From Mariniphaga sp. (lineage in GTDB: Bacteria; Bacteroidota; Bacteroidia; Bacteroidales; Prolixibacteraceae), in contig JAHYIT010000004.1 of assembly GCA_019429205.1 (NCBI GenBank), positions 1-64,000 on the forward strand: a DNA stretch of 64,000 bases. Direction: 5' to 3'. Positions 1-8,434 of this stretch are shown here, in pieces. The position numbers were made by a program, and so were the translations under genes. Within the stretch, counting starts at the first letter, position 1. Each line of letters begins with the position of its first letter. A model generated the notes under the pieces. That model ran no database searches. It was given only the letters and a program-made list of their open reading frames with translations, and had not been told where the DNA came from.

Positions 1-998
1 AATGTAATTACAAATCCGTTTTGGTTGAAAAAAGAAACAAAATCTTTTAGAATTTCATAATCGTTGCGGCCCGGAATCAGTTCAATGGAATACACATCGT
101 TTTTTAGGAGTTCCTCAAGCAACTTTTCTTTATTCCCCTCATAGTCGGTGAAATTTCCCTGGGCATCATCAAGCAGAACCGGGTAACAGGGAATTCCGCC
201 GGCATCAATAATAAGCTCAATAACCTCATCCAGCGAAAGAAATGCTTTTGGGTCTTCGGGAACAAAAGCTGTCCCGCCCGCTTTCAGCAGGTTGCTTCTG
301 ATTTCATTTTCTATTGATGCAGCACGTCCTAATGGCGCCTTCAGTGCCTTCCCTGAAAATAATTTTTCGAACAGTCGTTTCCTTCCGTCAGCCGTACTCT
401 CTTCTTTAAAAATCTCCAATCGGATGGCCTGCGCAATGTGTCGTTCGCGGAAAAGGTTTTTAGCCAGTTTTTGCTGAAGTTCTGCCGCATCAAAATGCAA
501 ACCGATTTGGTTCTCTGCAAAAAATGCATTTAGTTTTTCCACCATCTGGTAGGTTTGCCGGTTGCTTTCTGTTTGCAGTGTATTAATTTTTTCACGGGAA
601 CTTTCACTCATTTTCACCGGATACCGCAACCCTTTCCCGCTGAAATAGGTACGGCCCGGATTATTGGGATCGTTCACCCGGATTCCTGCCTCCTGCAAAT
701 CTTTCTGCAACCCAATGAATTCGATATTGAAGAGTGGAAATACTTTAGAATTTAAAGCCATTTCGGCAAACTCTTCATAACCGTCGGTGGTATAAAAATC
801 ATTGATTCCCAATACGCTAATTCCCTCATACCTTGCCATTTGAAAAGCCAGGTCGATACTTGAAAAGGCGCTGAATGAGTGCGGTGTATGAATATGTCCG
901 TTGATTTCGGGAACCGGTTGTCTTTTTTGATTTTTGTGCCATTCCAGCAGTTCTTTTTTTTCAGGGAATGTGCTGAAAATACTTTCTTGTTTTTCCAT
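1..998 (-). CDS. PHP-domain metal-dependent phosphoesterase-like protein, partial
   Basis: Read on the minus strand from an ATG at 998-996, the frame stays open for 332 codons to the window edge, so the C-terminus is missing. The residues after about position 32 read INGHIHTPHSF, with the His-x-His metal-binding signature at about 35-37. They continue into a stretch of the type AFQMARYEGISVLGINDFYT, typical of the PHP (polymerase and histidinol phosphatase) fold. No signal peptide is visible, so it is probably cytoplasmic. PHP proteins hydrolyse phosphoester bonds with a multi-metal centre, but the substrate cannot be told from this sequence. It has no close neighbour in the window: the next gene upstream is the nucleotidyltransferase at 1220-1525 on the same strand, separated by a HEPN remnant. 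The PHP assignment is fairly secure; the specific function is unknown. Confidence 0.7.
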   Translation of the reverse strand, partial: MEKQESIFSTFPEKKELLEWHKNQKRQPVPEINGHIHTPHSFSAFSSIDLAFQMARYEGISVLGINDFYTTDGYEEFAEMALNSKVFPLFNIEFIGLQKDLQEAGIRVNDPNNPGRTYFSGKGLRYPVKMSESSREKINTLQTESNRQTYQMVEKLNAFFAENQIGLHFDAAELQQKLAKNLFRERHIAQAIRLEIFKEESTADGRKRLFEKLFSGKALKAPLGRAASIENEIRSNLLKAGGTAFVPEDPKAFLSLDEVIELIIDAGGIPCYPVLLDDAQGNFTDYEGNKEKLLEELLKNDVYSIELIPGRNDYEILKDFVSFFNQNGFVIT

Positions 999-1088
999 TA
1001 TTCTTTACAGACTTAATTTCCTGCAAAATACGAAAAGAACGCCTAAATAGCCGTCCTTTGGTATCCTGTTTTTAAGAAAATGAGAGGT

Positions 1089-1208
1089 TTAGGTTTCTTG
1101 TTTTAATAGATTTTTTACATCGGAATAAACCCTATCTGCAATTTCAAATACATTTCTGCAAATTTTCTCATTGGGTTCAAAATCTGGTAAAACACTTCCT
1201 AAAAGTTT
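1089..1208 (-). pseudogene. Remnant of a HEPN-type toxin, C-terminal fragment
   Basis: On the minus strand, 8 bases after the nucleotidyltransferase stop, a frame opens directly after an in-frame TGA (1211-1209). It runs about 39 codons to a TAA at 1091-1089. The peptide ends VYSDVKNLLKQET, the helical type of ending seen in HEPN-domain proteins, and has no start codon. MNT-type nucleotidyltransferases are usually encoded directly upstream of a HEPN ribonuclease partner, and the placement here fits exactly. I infer that most of the HEPN gene, including its N-terminal half and catalytic motif, has been deleted. The fragment is too short for the family name to be certain. Confidence 0.45.
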
Positions 1209-1219
1209 TCAACCAGATT

Positions 1220-1525
1220 TTAGTTTCTTCTTTCATAAATTACCTCCCCAAGGTTAATCTCATTAAGAAATGTTCCAAATGAGTTTTCCTTTATTGGAAT
1301 AATATCCAAAGGAATTATTTTGGCAATGTCACGAGTCAATTTTCGATACTTTAAAGAAAGATTTAAATACTTTTCTTTACTGTTCTGAAAAACTGAAACA
1401 TCTAAATCTCTTGGAGATTTAGAATTTAAAAATGAACCGAAAATAATTATCCTGAAAACCTCTTTTTCTTTCGATAAAGTTTCTTTCAGTTTTTCTTTTA
1501 TATACAACTTTTCTTTTTTATTCAT
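1220..1525 (-). CDS. MNT-type nucleotidyltransferase (antitoxin-like)
   Basis: A small protein of about 101 residues with the minimal Pol-beta nucleotidyltransferase signature: FGSF followed nine residues later by DLDV (motif GSx(8-9)DxD), which supplies the metal-binding aspartates. The frame is open to 1567, but I prefer the ATG at 1525. It begins MNKKEKLY, and a good TAnnTTTG promoter box (1552-1545, minus) lies inside the longer frame. Proteins of this kind are antitoxins of MNT/HEPN modules, some of which AMPylate the HEPN toxin. Here the downstream HEPN partner is only a fragment, so this looks like an orphan antitoxin. The substrate of the enzyme is not known. Confidence 0.7.
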   Translation of the reverse strand: MNKKEKLYIKEKLKETLSKEKEVFRIIIFGSFLNSKSPRDLDVSVFQNSKEKYLNLSLKYRKLTRDIAKIIPLDIIPIKENSFGTFLNEINLGEVIYERRN

Positions 1526-1544
1526 AACTTTCAGGCACTTATTG

Positions 1545-1552
1545 CAAAAGTA
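1545..1552 (-). promoter_or_regulatory. Bacteroidota -7 promoter box for the nucleotidyltransferase
   Basis: The minus strand reads TACTTTTG, a full match to the TAnnTTTG -7 element of the Bacteroidota primary sigma factor, about 20 bases upstream of the ATG at 1525. A second match, TATATTTG, lies at 1583-1576. No TTTG at the ideal -33 distance is clear. Confidence 0.4.
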
Positions 1553-1699
1553 ATAATTTGTAGGCAACTCGAGAACAAATATAGCTTGAATTTAGGAGTT
1601 CATTATATGAAAAACATCCGACCTCTTTTTTTGTTAATGTCCATAGAATCCCTGCTAAATTTAACATTCATTAAAATCGTGAAAAAAAAGAAGTTATGT

Positions 1700-1730
1700 T
1701 TTGGTAATTAAAAAAAAGAAAATACTTTTG
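1700..1730 (+). promoter_or_regulatory. Promoter of the rplM operon
   Basis: TTTG at 1700-1703 and TACTTTTG at 1723-1730 are separated by 19 bases. This matches the Bacteroidota consensus TTTG-N19-TAnnTTTG exactly. It is the best-formed promoter seen in the window and sits about 135 bases upstream of rplM, leaving a long transcribed leader. Confidence 0.8.
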
Positions 1731-1776
1731 CAGTCCCGATTATTGTCCGTACTTACAAATAGTGTAAAAGATTGAT

Positions 1777-1833
1777 TTTCTTTGGATAACAGACTTCAGG
1801 AAAGCCCGAAAAACCTGAAAAAAACCAAAGAAA
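1777..1833 (+). promoter_or_regulatory. Structured 5' leader of rplM, candidate ribosomal-protein autoregulatory RNA
   Basis: A nested stem-loop lies between the promoter and rplM. The outer helix pairs TTTCTTTGG (1777-1785) with CCAAAGAAA (1825-1833), 9 perfect base pairs. The inner helix pairs TTCAGG (1795-1800) with CCTGAA (1814-1819), 6 base pairs. An asymmetric internal loop (1786-1794 and 1820-1824) separates them, and the apical loop contains CCCGAAAAA. Leaders bound by their own ribosomal protein are a known mechanism; that this one works that way is inference. Confidence 0.5.
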
Positions 1834-1866
1834 CATGTTAAATGTTGAATAAAAAATTTAGGACGA

Positions 1867-2319
1867 GTGGATACATTGAGTTACAAAACCGTTTCGGCAA
1901 ACAAGGCAACCGTTAATAAAGAGTGGGTGCTGATTGATGCTGAAAACATGGTGCTGGGCCGTTTGGCCAGCGAGGTTGCAAAAATCCTCAGGGGCAAACA
2001 CAAGCCCGAGTTTACACCGCACGTTGACTGCGGCGATTACGTAATTGTGATCAATGCCGAAAAAGTGCAGCTAACCGGTAAAAAAATGACCGACAGGGTT
2101 CATTTCCGTCACAGCGGTTATCCGGGTGGACAAACAACCCAGACTCCGAAGCAGATTTTGGATAAGTACCCTGAAAGACTGGTTGAAAAAGCCGTTAAGG
2201 GGATGTTGCCAAAAAACAAGCTGGGAAGAGAGTTGTTCCGCAACCTGCATGTAGTTGTAGGTGCAGAGCACAAATATGAGGCTCAGAAACCAAAAGTTGT
2301 TGATTTAAGTACGAATTAA
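1867..2319 (+). CDS. rplM: 50S ribosomal protein L13 (uL13)
   Basis: 150 residues, the usual length for the family. It carries [16 protein letters not shown], the [16 protein letters not shown] stretch, and the HSGYPGG and MLPKNKLGR motifs of uL13, an early-assembling large-subunit protein. The start is GTG at 1867: the N-terminal sequence MDTLSYKT is what Bacteroidota L13 proteins normally begin with, and no ATG fits. It heads the rplM-rpsI-rpsB-tsf cluster; rpsI follows after 9 bases. Expression is likely controlled through the strong promoter at 1700-1730 and the structured leader at 1777-1833. The GTG start could lower its translation relative to rpsI, but that is a guess. Confidence 0.97.
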   Translation: MDTLSYKTVSANKATVNKEWVLIDAENMVLGRLASEVAKILRGKHKPEFTPHVDCGDYVIVINAEKVQLTGKKMTDRVHFRHSGYPGGQTTQTPKQILDKYPERLVEKAVKGMLPKNKLGRELFRNLHVVVGAEHKYEAQKPKVVDLSTN

Positions 2320-2328
2320 TTTTGAAAA

Positions 2329-2715
2329 ATGGAAGTAGTTAATACAATAGGGCGTAGAAAATCAGCAGTTGCACGTATTTACGTGAACGAAGGTAAAGGA
2401 AATATTACCATTAATAAACGCGAGTTTAAAGAGTATTTTCCAACCACCACCCTGCAGTACATTGTTACCCAGCCGCTAAATCTGGTTGAGGCAGCAGAAA
2501 AGTATGACATCAAAGTAAATCTGGATGGCGGCGGTATTAAAGGACAGGCAGAAGCATTGCGCCTGGCTATTACCCGTGCACTGATGCAAATTGACCCGGA
2601 ATCGAGAAAAGATTTGAAAGCTGCTGGTTTTGTTACCCGCGACCCACGCGAGGTGGAACGCAAAAAACCTGGTCAGCCAAAAGCAAGAAAACGGTTCCAG
2701 TTCTCAAAACGTTAA
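2329..2715 (+). CDS. rpsI: 30S ribosomal protein S9 (uS9)
   Basis: 128 residues, normal for uS9. The N-terminal IGRRKSAVARIYV and the central GGGIKGQAEALRLAITRAL motifs are diagnostic. The extreme C-terminus, QPKARKRFQFSKR, is the basic tail that reaches the P-site tRNA on the small subunit and ends in the conserved KR. It lies 9 bases after rplM and is surely co-transcribed with it, the widespread rplM-rpsI pair. About 100 bases separate it from rpsB, and that gap holds a second RNA hairpin. Confidence 0.97.
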   Translation: MEVVNTIGRRKSAVARIYVNEGKGNITINKREFKEYFPTTTLQYIVTQPLNLVEAAEKYDIKVNLDGGGIKGQAEALRLAITRALMQIDPESRKDLKAAGFVTRDPREVERKKPGQPKARKRFQFSKR

Positions 2716-2750
2716 TATTTTTAATTGTCAAATTATATGGGTCTAAAACG

Positions 2751-2783
2751 GTTGAGACTTCCGAAAAACCGGAACTACTCAAC
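2751..2783 (+). promoter_or_regulatory. Nested hairpin upstream of rpsB, candidate leader or attenuator
   Basis: GTTGAG (2751-2756) pairs with CTCAAC (2778-2783), enclosing TTCCG (2759-2763) and CGGAA (2770-2774) around an AAAAAC loop. It lies 33 bases before the rpsB ATG. The inner part, GACTTCCGAAAAACCGGAA, resembles the rplM leader, which also has GACTTC and CGAAAAACC followed by GAA. No U-tract follows directly, so it is more likely regulatory or a processing signal than a terminator. Confidence 0.45.
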
Positions 2784-2815
2784 GGTTGCTTTTAGAAACA
2801 TAAAAAAGTAAACAG

Positions 2816-3661
2816 ATGCCAAAAGTATCATTTCAGGAATTATTGGATGCAGGTGCCCATTTTGGCCACCTGAAAAGAAAGTGGAACCCGAACATGGAGC
2901 CATACATCTTCATGGAAAAAAACGGGATTCATATTCTCGACTTACAAAAAACAATCGTAAAAATCGATGAAGCGGCTGCTGCCATTAAGCAAATTGCCAA
3001 ATCGGGCCGCAAAGTTCTTTTTGTTGCCACTAAAAAACAGGCCAAAGAACTGGTTGCAGAACAGGTAAAAAGCGTTGGAATGCCATACGTTACTGAACGT
3101 TGGCCAGGTGGTATGCTAACCAACTTTCCTACCATCAGGAAAGCAGTGAAAAAAATGATTTCCATCGACAAACTCGCTAAAGACCCGAGTTGGGATAATC
3201 TTTCGAAAAGGGAAAAACTGCAGATTGGCCGTCAAAGAGCAAAACTGGAAAAAATTCTGGGTAGTATATCCGATCTTACCCGTTTGCCTGCAGCCTTGTT
3301 CATCGTTGACGTGATGAAGGAAAAGATTGCCGTTCGTGAAGCTCACCGATTGGGAATTCCCGTATTTGCAATCGTGGATACCAACTCGAACCCTGAAGGG
3401 ATCGACTTTGTAATTCCGGCCAACGACGATGCCTCACAATCCATAAAACTCATAGTTGGGGCTATGGTGGAAGCCGTTCGCGAAGGACTGAATGAAAGAA
3501 AAGCCGAAAAGAAAGATGACGAGGAAGTTCCACGGAAAAAAAGCCGCAGAAAAGTGAAGAGAGATAAAGCTCCTGAGGCAAAACCGGTTGAAGATAAAAA
3601 AGTTGAAGACAACGAAGATGTTGTTGATGATAATGAAGATTCCGGAGACGAAGAAGAATAG
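2816..3661 (+). CDS. rpsB: 30S ribosomal protein S2 (uS2)
   Basis: 281 residues. The uS2 core occupies about residues 1-225: LLDAGAHFGHLKRKWNPNM, the VLFVATKKQAKELV segment, RWPGGMLTNF, and the AIVDTNSNPEGIDFVIPANDDA signature. The last 55 or so residues form a charged, low-complexity extension, first basic (KKSRRKVKRDK) then very acidic (ending DNEDSGDEEE). Such tails are common on Bacteroidota S2 and are probably disordered. It assembles late on the 30S subunit and, in this phylum, helps explain weak use of Shine-Dalgarno pairing. It is followed 44 bases later by tsf, the near-universal rpsB-tsf pair. Confidence 0.96.
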   Translation: MPKVSFQELLDAGAHFGHLKRKWNPNMEPYIFMEKNGIHILDLQKTIVKIDEAAAAIKQIAKSGRKVLFVATKKQAKELVAEQVKSVGMPYVTERWPGGMLTNFPTIRKAVKKMISIDKLAKDPSWDNLSKREKLQIGRQRAKLEKILGSISDLTRLPAALFIVDVMKEKIAVREAHRLGIPVFAIVDTNSNPEGIDFVIPANDDASQSIKLIVGAMVEAVREGLNERKAEKKDDEEVPRKKSRRKVKRDKAPEAKPVEDKKVEDNEDVVDDNEDSGDEEE

Positions 3662-3705
3662 CGTGTAGCTTTTCGCATTTAAAAATCATATTAAAAATAA
3701 GTTTT

Positions 3706-4533
3706 ATGTCTTTTACAACAGCCGACGTAGTAAAACTGAGAAAAGTAACCGGTGCAGGGATGATGGATTGCAAAAGCGCCCTGGCCGATGCCGATGGTAA
3801 TTTCGACAGAGCGCTCGATATTATCCGCGAAAAAGGAAAATTAGTTGCCAGCAAACGTGCCGACAGGGATGCCACCGAAGGTGCAGTTCTGGCTAAAACA
3901 ACTGAAGATAAAAAGCTTGGTGCGCTGGTCGTATTGAACTGCGAAACCGACTTTGTAGCAAAAAATGAAAATTTTGTAGCTTTTGCTGATAACATTTTGA
4001 ATGTGGCACTGGCTCAAAAACCAGAAAATCTGGATGCTTTAAAAAGCCTCAAACTTGACAGCAGAACAATTGAAGCTCAGGTAACCGAGCAAACCGGTGT
4101 TATTGGCGAAAAACTCGATCTTTCCTACTACGGAAAAATTGAAGCTGAAACAATGGTAAGTTACATTCACCCCGGTAACAAACTGGCCACTTTAGTTGGT
4201 TTCAGTAAAGCCGGCGTTGACGAACAGGTTGCCAAAGATATCGCTATGCAGGTTGCTGCCATGTCGCCTGTTTCGGTTGATACTGATTCCATTCCCCAGG
4301 ATGTTATCAATAAAGAGCTGGAAATTGCCAAAGAAAAATTCCGCCAGGAAGGCAAACCCGAAGCTATGCTCGATAAAATTGCACAGGGTGCGCTTCAGAA
4401 ATGGTACAAAGAGGTTACTCTTTTGAACCAGGCTTTTATTAAAAACGGAAAAATGACTGTGAAAGATTACCTGGCACAATACGACAAAGATTTGAAAGTT
4501 ACAGGGTTTGAGCGTTTCGCGCTTGACGGGTAA
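3706..4533 (+). CDS. tsf: Translation elongation factor Ts
   Basis: 275 residues, the guanine-nucleotide exchange factor that regenerates EF-Tu-GTP. The N-terminal UBA-like domain is clear (VVKLRKVTGAGMMDCKSAL, about residues 8-26), followed by the conserved NCETDFVAKNENF block near residue 80, which inserts between EF-Tu domains, and a second core subdomain with SYIHPGNKLATLVGF. It is the last gene of the ribosomal cluster, and a rho-independent terminator (4560-4588) follows directly. Confidence 0.97.
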   Translation: MSFTTADVVKLRKVTGAGMMDCKSALADADGNFDRALDIIREKGKLVASKRADRDATEGAVLAKTTEDKKLGALVVLNCETDFVAKNENFVAFADNILNVALAQKPENLDALKSLKLDSRTIEAQVTEQTGVIGEKLDLSYYGKIEAETMVSYIHPGNKLATLVGFSKAGVDEQVAKDIAMQVAAMSPVSVDTDSIPQDVINKELEIAKEKFRQEGKPEAMLDKIAQGALQKWYKEVTLLNQAFIKNGKMTVKDYLAQYDKDLKVTGFERFALDG

Positions 4534-4559
4534 TTAATTCGAAAACAATATTTTAAAAG

Positions 4560-4588
4560 AAGCTATCTGGAAACGGGTAGCTTTTTTT
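4560..4588 (+). terminator. Rho-independent terminator of the rplM-tsf operon
   Basis: AAGCTA (4560-4565) pairs with TAGCTT (4578-4583), with further imperfect pairing inside, and runs straight into a T-tract. It sits 26 bases after the tsf stop codon. Confidence 0.75.
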
Positions 4589-4800
4589 GTTAGCTTTTTA
4601 TACAAAACAGTATAACATTTTCGATAAAAGCTGTGCCGTCTTATTGTAAAGAAAGCAAGATGAAACCGGACAATCCCATTTTTCAATTGAGAAAAGTTTA
4701 TTTAACAGAAAAAGAAATGTTTTAAAGAACGAAAAAATCTATGTATATTCAGTTGCTTAAAACCTGATTTGGAATACCAGGAAATGATAAATGTAAATAA

Positions 4801-5745
4801 GTGCAAAACACAAAAAACATATCAGAAAGTATAAAAATCAAGGCAAAGGAGCTGGGTTTTCTCGAATGTGCTATCATTCCTGCAGATTTTTTGGATGAAG
4901 AAGAGAAATATTTCAAAACCTGGCTCGATGCCGGCATGCACGGCGAAATGGGTTACATGGCCCGCAATGTTGAAAAACGGCTCGATCCCCGGTTACTTTT
5001 GGAAAATGCCAAAACCGTAATTGTTGTCCTCCAGAACTATTTTCCCCAAAAAACACAACAAAACCCCGATGCGCCGGTACTTTCAAAATATGCTTATGGC
5101 ACCGACTACCATTTTGTGATGAAAGACAAGCTAAAAAAACTGCTGGCTTTTATTCAGGAACAAGTTGGACCTTGCAACGCCCGGCCATTTGTGGATTCGG
5201 CGCCGGTGCTTGAGCGTGCCTGGGCCAGCCGCGCCGCACTGGGTTGGGTGGGAAAAAACAGCAACCTCATTTCAGTACAACACGGCAGTTTCTTTTTTAT
5301 AGGCGAACTCATTCTGGATATTGAACTGCCTTATGACAATCCAAAACAAGTTGCCGATCATTGCGGTACCTGCACCCGCTGCATAGATGCCTGCCCTACC
5401 AAAGCCATAGTAAACAACCGGGTGGTAGATGCCCGCAAATGTATTTCTTACCAAACTATTGAATTAAAAGGCGACCTGGATGAAAACCTGAAAGGAAAGT
5501 TTGAAAATCGAATTTTCGGTTGCGATATTTGTCAGGATGTTTGCCCTTGGAACCTGAAGTCGAATCCTCATGATGAAGAGAGTTTTCAACCTCATCCGAA
5601 ACTTCTTGAACTTTCAAATGACGACTGGCACCAAATGGAACGACCATTTTTTAACGAACTTTTTAAAAATTCGGCTGTTAAAAGAGCTGGTTTTAAGGGC
5701 ATAAAAAGAAATCTGAAATTTGTGGAATCTGACATCAATGGCTGA
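4801..5745 (+). CDS. queG: Epoxyqueuosine reductase
   Basis: 314 residues. QueG performs the last step of queuosine synthesis, reducing epoxyqueuosine in the wobble position of tRNAs with cobalamin and two [4Fe-4S] clusters. The cluster motifs are visible: HCGTCTRCIDACPTKA (about residues 190-205) and FGCDICQDVCPWN (about 236-248), with an extra Cys in DARKCISYQT. The N-terminal part has WASRAALGWVGKNSNLI, a family signature. The start is GTG at 4801: a TAA lies immediately upstream in frame and the first ATG comes too late to include the conserved N-terminus. It appears to be a single-gene unit after the tsf terminator; the 210 bases upstream hold no clear promoter. Confidence 0.93.
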   Translation: MQNTKNISESIKIKAKELGFLECAIIPADFLDEEEKYFKTWLDAGMHGEMGYMARNVEKRLDPRLLLENAKTVIVVLQNYFPQKTQQNPDAPVLSKYAYGTDYHFVMKDKLKKLLAFIQEQVGPCNARPFVDSAPVLERAWASRAALGWVGKNSNLISVQHGSFFFIGELILDIELPYDNPKQVADHCGTCTRCIDACPTKAIVNNRVVDARKCISYQTIELKGDLDENLKGKFENRIFGCDICQDVCPWNLKSNPHDEESFQPHPKLLELSNDDWHQMERPFFNELFKNSAVKRAGFKGIKRNLKFVESDING

Positions 5746-5868
5746 AAAATACGAATATGAAACCATACTTTTCATCAGGATTCAGGGAAAACATGAATAA
5801 AATTGTCATTTAAACGTAACTGCTACTTGTTTCAGTTATATTACAAATTATACAAACAATTCAAGGCC

Positions 5869-8367
5869 ATGGTGTTCAAAATAATTTCAATCCTGATTTT
5901 TATTCTCTTTTTCAACCCCGTTTCAAATGCACAGGATATTGAATCGTGGATTGAAAAAAACGAGAAACTTCCGGCAGAAAAAATTTACCTGCACACCGAC
6001 CGCGAATATTATTTTACCGGCGAAACGATTTGGTTTAAGGCCTATTTAACCGACAGCCGTTCGGGCCGCCTGATTCCCGGCGCTGAAAACATTTACCTTC
6101 ACCTGACAGACGAAAACGGAAGTTCAACCATTAAGCAAAATATTTTAAGCATAAACGGTGTGGTTGCCACCCAAATAGAATTGCCCGACACATTAAAGCC
6201 GGGAAATTATCTCCTTCAGGCATTTACTGATTATTTGCTTAATTTTGGTTCCGAGGCATTTTTCAGCAAAAATCTCAGTATTTCAAAGCCTGCACTTTCG
6301 TTGAGAGCTATTAACAGCCGGCAGCAAATGCGCGCCAATATCCGTATGGTAGCAGATGTTTCATTTTTGCCCGAGGGCGGAATGATTCTGGAGGGCCTAT
6401 CCAATCTTGTTGCATTTAAAGCGATTGACAAAGACGGATATGGAGTTGAAGCAACCGGCTCTGTTAGAGATGAAACAGGAACAGAACTGGTTTCATTCAC
6501 TACTGATTACAACGGAATGGGATTATTTTTTATGACTCCCGAACCCGGGAAAACCTATCATGCAGAAATAAACGGATTTCCCTCGTTTCATTTCCGGTTC
6601 GACTCACTCATTGTTAATGAAGGCATTAAAATTCAACTGGTTAACCAAACCAGCAGGGAACTGATTGTTAACATTTCAGGAAATTCTGAAAAATTTTCCG
6701 GTGAACCTTTTTATCTGGTAACCATGCACCGCGGGCAAACTGTTTTTTACCAGTCGTTCAAAATGGAAGGTCAAAACCATTTATTGAAATTTAAAAGTAG
6801 TATGCTGAAAGGAGGCATCAACCAGTTGATTTTACTCGATAAAAATTTGAAGCCCATTTCTGAGCGGCTATTGTTTTCAGATAATCTCAATTTAAAAAAC
6901 CTTGAGGCTAATGTTAATAAAAACATATTCTCACCTCGTTCAGTGGTTAAACTGAATATTTCAGAAAATGAAAACGAACAGGAGGTTTCGAATCTCTCAG
7001 TTGCCGTGGTTCACGAAGATGCTTTTTCTGAAAACGGTGCATCTCAAAATATTATGTCGGCTCTCTTAATCGAATCAGAGCTAAATGGTTTTATTGAATC
7101 GCCGGCCGATTTTTTTAGGGATAACGAAATGAGTGCAACAGCCAAACAGCGCCTGCTCATGCTTACAAATGGATGGAGCAGCTATCTCTGGAATCAGGCA
7201 CCGGCAGCAAACGAACCACTTATGCACAAACAGTCAGCCGGCTTGGAATTGCACGGATTAGCAACCGAAACAGCAACAGGCCAACCTTTAAAAAACGGTG
7301 AAATTACCTTAATTATAGAAAAAGACAGGGAAATGGCATTTCTTACCCAAAACACTGATTCCGAGGGATATTTCACTTTTTCGGGATTGCTTTTTAACGA
7401 TACGGCTAATGTTTATGTTCAGGCCAAAAACGAACGCGGAAAACAAAATACTGCCATTAAATTAATTCCACAATTTAAAATGCCAATTCACCTTGAAAAA
7501 CAGAAATCGCTAACAACAGAATTGGCCATTCCGAAAGAATTGGATATGCAAAAATACAATCAGCAGATAGCCTTAACAAACTACTTCAGAAAACAGCAAC
7601 GCCTGAGTCCTGATAATGAGGTTGATATTTCCAGTAACAATGTTTCAGCAGATGGCCATTTCAGAATTTACAACAAAGCCGATCAGGTGATTGAAATTTC
7701 TGAATCTGAAACATCGTTCGGAAATATTCTCGATTTTTTAATCGGAAAAGTTGCCGGGCTGGATATTAACAACGACAATGTGATTATACGGGGAGCAAGC
7801 AATATAGACGGAAATTCAACACCCCTTTTCCTGGTTGATGGCGTTCCGCTCACCACTGGCAGTTTTTCAGGTTTGCCCGAAGAAATTGGGCAAAATACTG
7901 AAAATGAGTTAAAACCTGGAAAAACTTCAGCAATTGATAAAATTAAATCCATCCCACTTGGCGATATTGAAAAAGTTGAAATATTAAAATCGCCTCAAAA
8001 CCTTGCAATTTTTGGTATTGAAGGCGCCAACGGGGTGATTGCTGTTTATACCCGCAAAGGAAAATCAACAGTTTCTTCTGCTATGGCCAAAGGAGTCATC
8101 GAACAAAAAATTGCAGGATATTCTTCATTCAAAAAATTTTATGTGCCAAAATATACTCCTGAGAATGAACACACCGAAAAACCAGATTTCAGAACCACAC
8201 TTTTTTGGGACCCGGAAATTACTTTACAAACCGGAAATACAGAACATGCATTTTTCACATCTGACCAAACCGGGAAATACAAAGTAATTGTGGAAGGAAT
8301 TAGTGAATCGGGCAAAATTTGTATAGGAAGTACTGAACTTGAAGTGGTTGAAGATTCGGATAATTGA
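5869..8367 (+). CDS. Exported protein with MG2-like N-terminus and a TonB-receptor plug domain
   Basis: The frame is open from 5803, but the ATG at 5869 gives a proper signal peptide (MVFKIISILIFILFFNPVSNAQD), leaving 832 residues. After cleavage it reads KIYLHTDREYYFTGETIWFKAYL, the macroglobulin-like MG2 repeat opening found in many large Bacteroidota periplasmic proteins. A carboxypeptidase-like Ig domain follows near residues 450-540. Near residues 620-720 is a plug domain: ILDFLIGKVAGLDI, NVIIRGASNI, PLFLVDGVPL, then IEKVEILKSPQNLAIFGIEGANGVIAVYTRKG, as in SusC-type receptors. No outer-membrane barrel follows: only about 90 residues remain. It probably sits in the periplasm or on the outer membrane. 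The function is not known. It stands alone between queG and the DUF433 gene. Confidence 0.75.
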   Translation: MVFKIISILIFILFFNPVSNAQDIESWIEKNEKLPAEKIYLHTDREYYFTGETIWFKAYLTDSRSGRLIPGAENIYLHLTDENGSSTIKQNILSINGVVATQIELPDTLKPGNYLLQAFTDYLLNFGSEAFFSKNLSISKPALSLRAINSRQQMRANIRMVADVSFLPEGGMILEGLSNLVAFKAIDKDGYGVEATGSVRDETGTELVSFTTDYNGMGLFFMTPEPGKTYHAEINGFPSFHFRFDSLIVNEGIKIQLVNQTSRELIVNISGNSEKFSGEPFYLVTMHRGQTVFYQSFKMEGQNHLLKFKSSMLKGGINQLILLDKNLKPISERLLFSDNLNLKNLEANVNKNIFSPRSVVKLNISENENEQEVSNLSVAVVHEDAFSENGASQNIMSALLIESELNGFIESPADFFRDNEMSATAKQRLLMLTNGWSSYLWNQAPAANEPLMHKQSAGLELHGLATETATGQPLKNGEITLIIEKDREMAFLTQNTDSEGYFTFSGLLFNDTANVYVQAKNERGKQNTAIKLIPQFKMPIHLEKQKSLTTELAIPKELDMQKYNQQIALTNYFRKQQRLSPDNEVDISSNNVSADGHFRIYNKADQVIEISESETSFGNILDFLIGKVAGLDINNDNVIIRGASNIDGNSTPLFLVDGVPLTTGSFSGLPEEIGQNTENELKPGKTSAIDKIKSIPLGDIEKVEILKSPQNLAIFGIEGANGVIAVYTRKGKSTVSSAMAKGVIEQKIAGYSSFKKFYVPKYTPENEHTEKPDFRTTLFWDPEITLQTGNTEHAFFTSDQTGKYKVIVEGISESGKICIGSTELEVVEDSDN

Positions 8368-8434
8368 ATTATTGGCACTGTTAATCAAAGTTCAATTTTT
8401 GAATAGAATTTGCTAATTTTGAAAAAAAATGCAT

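Noticed and set aside
3462-3995. 177-codon minus-strand frame across rpsB and tsf
   Set aside because: Ser/Leu/Phe-rich shadow of the Glu/Lys-rich S2 tail and tsf.
5803-5868. TTG start for the MG2/plug protein
   Set aside because: It would place 22 residues before a complete signal peptide that starts at the ATG 5869.
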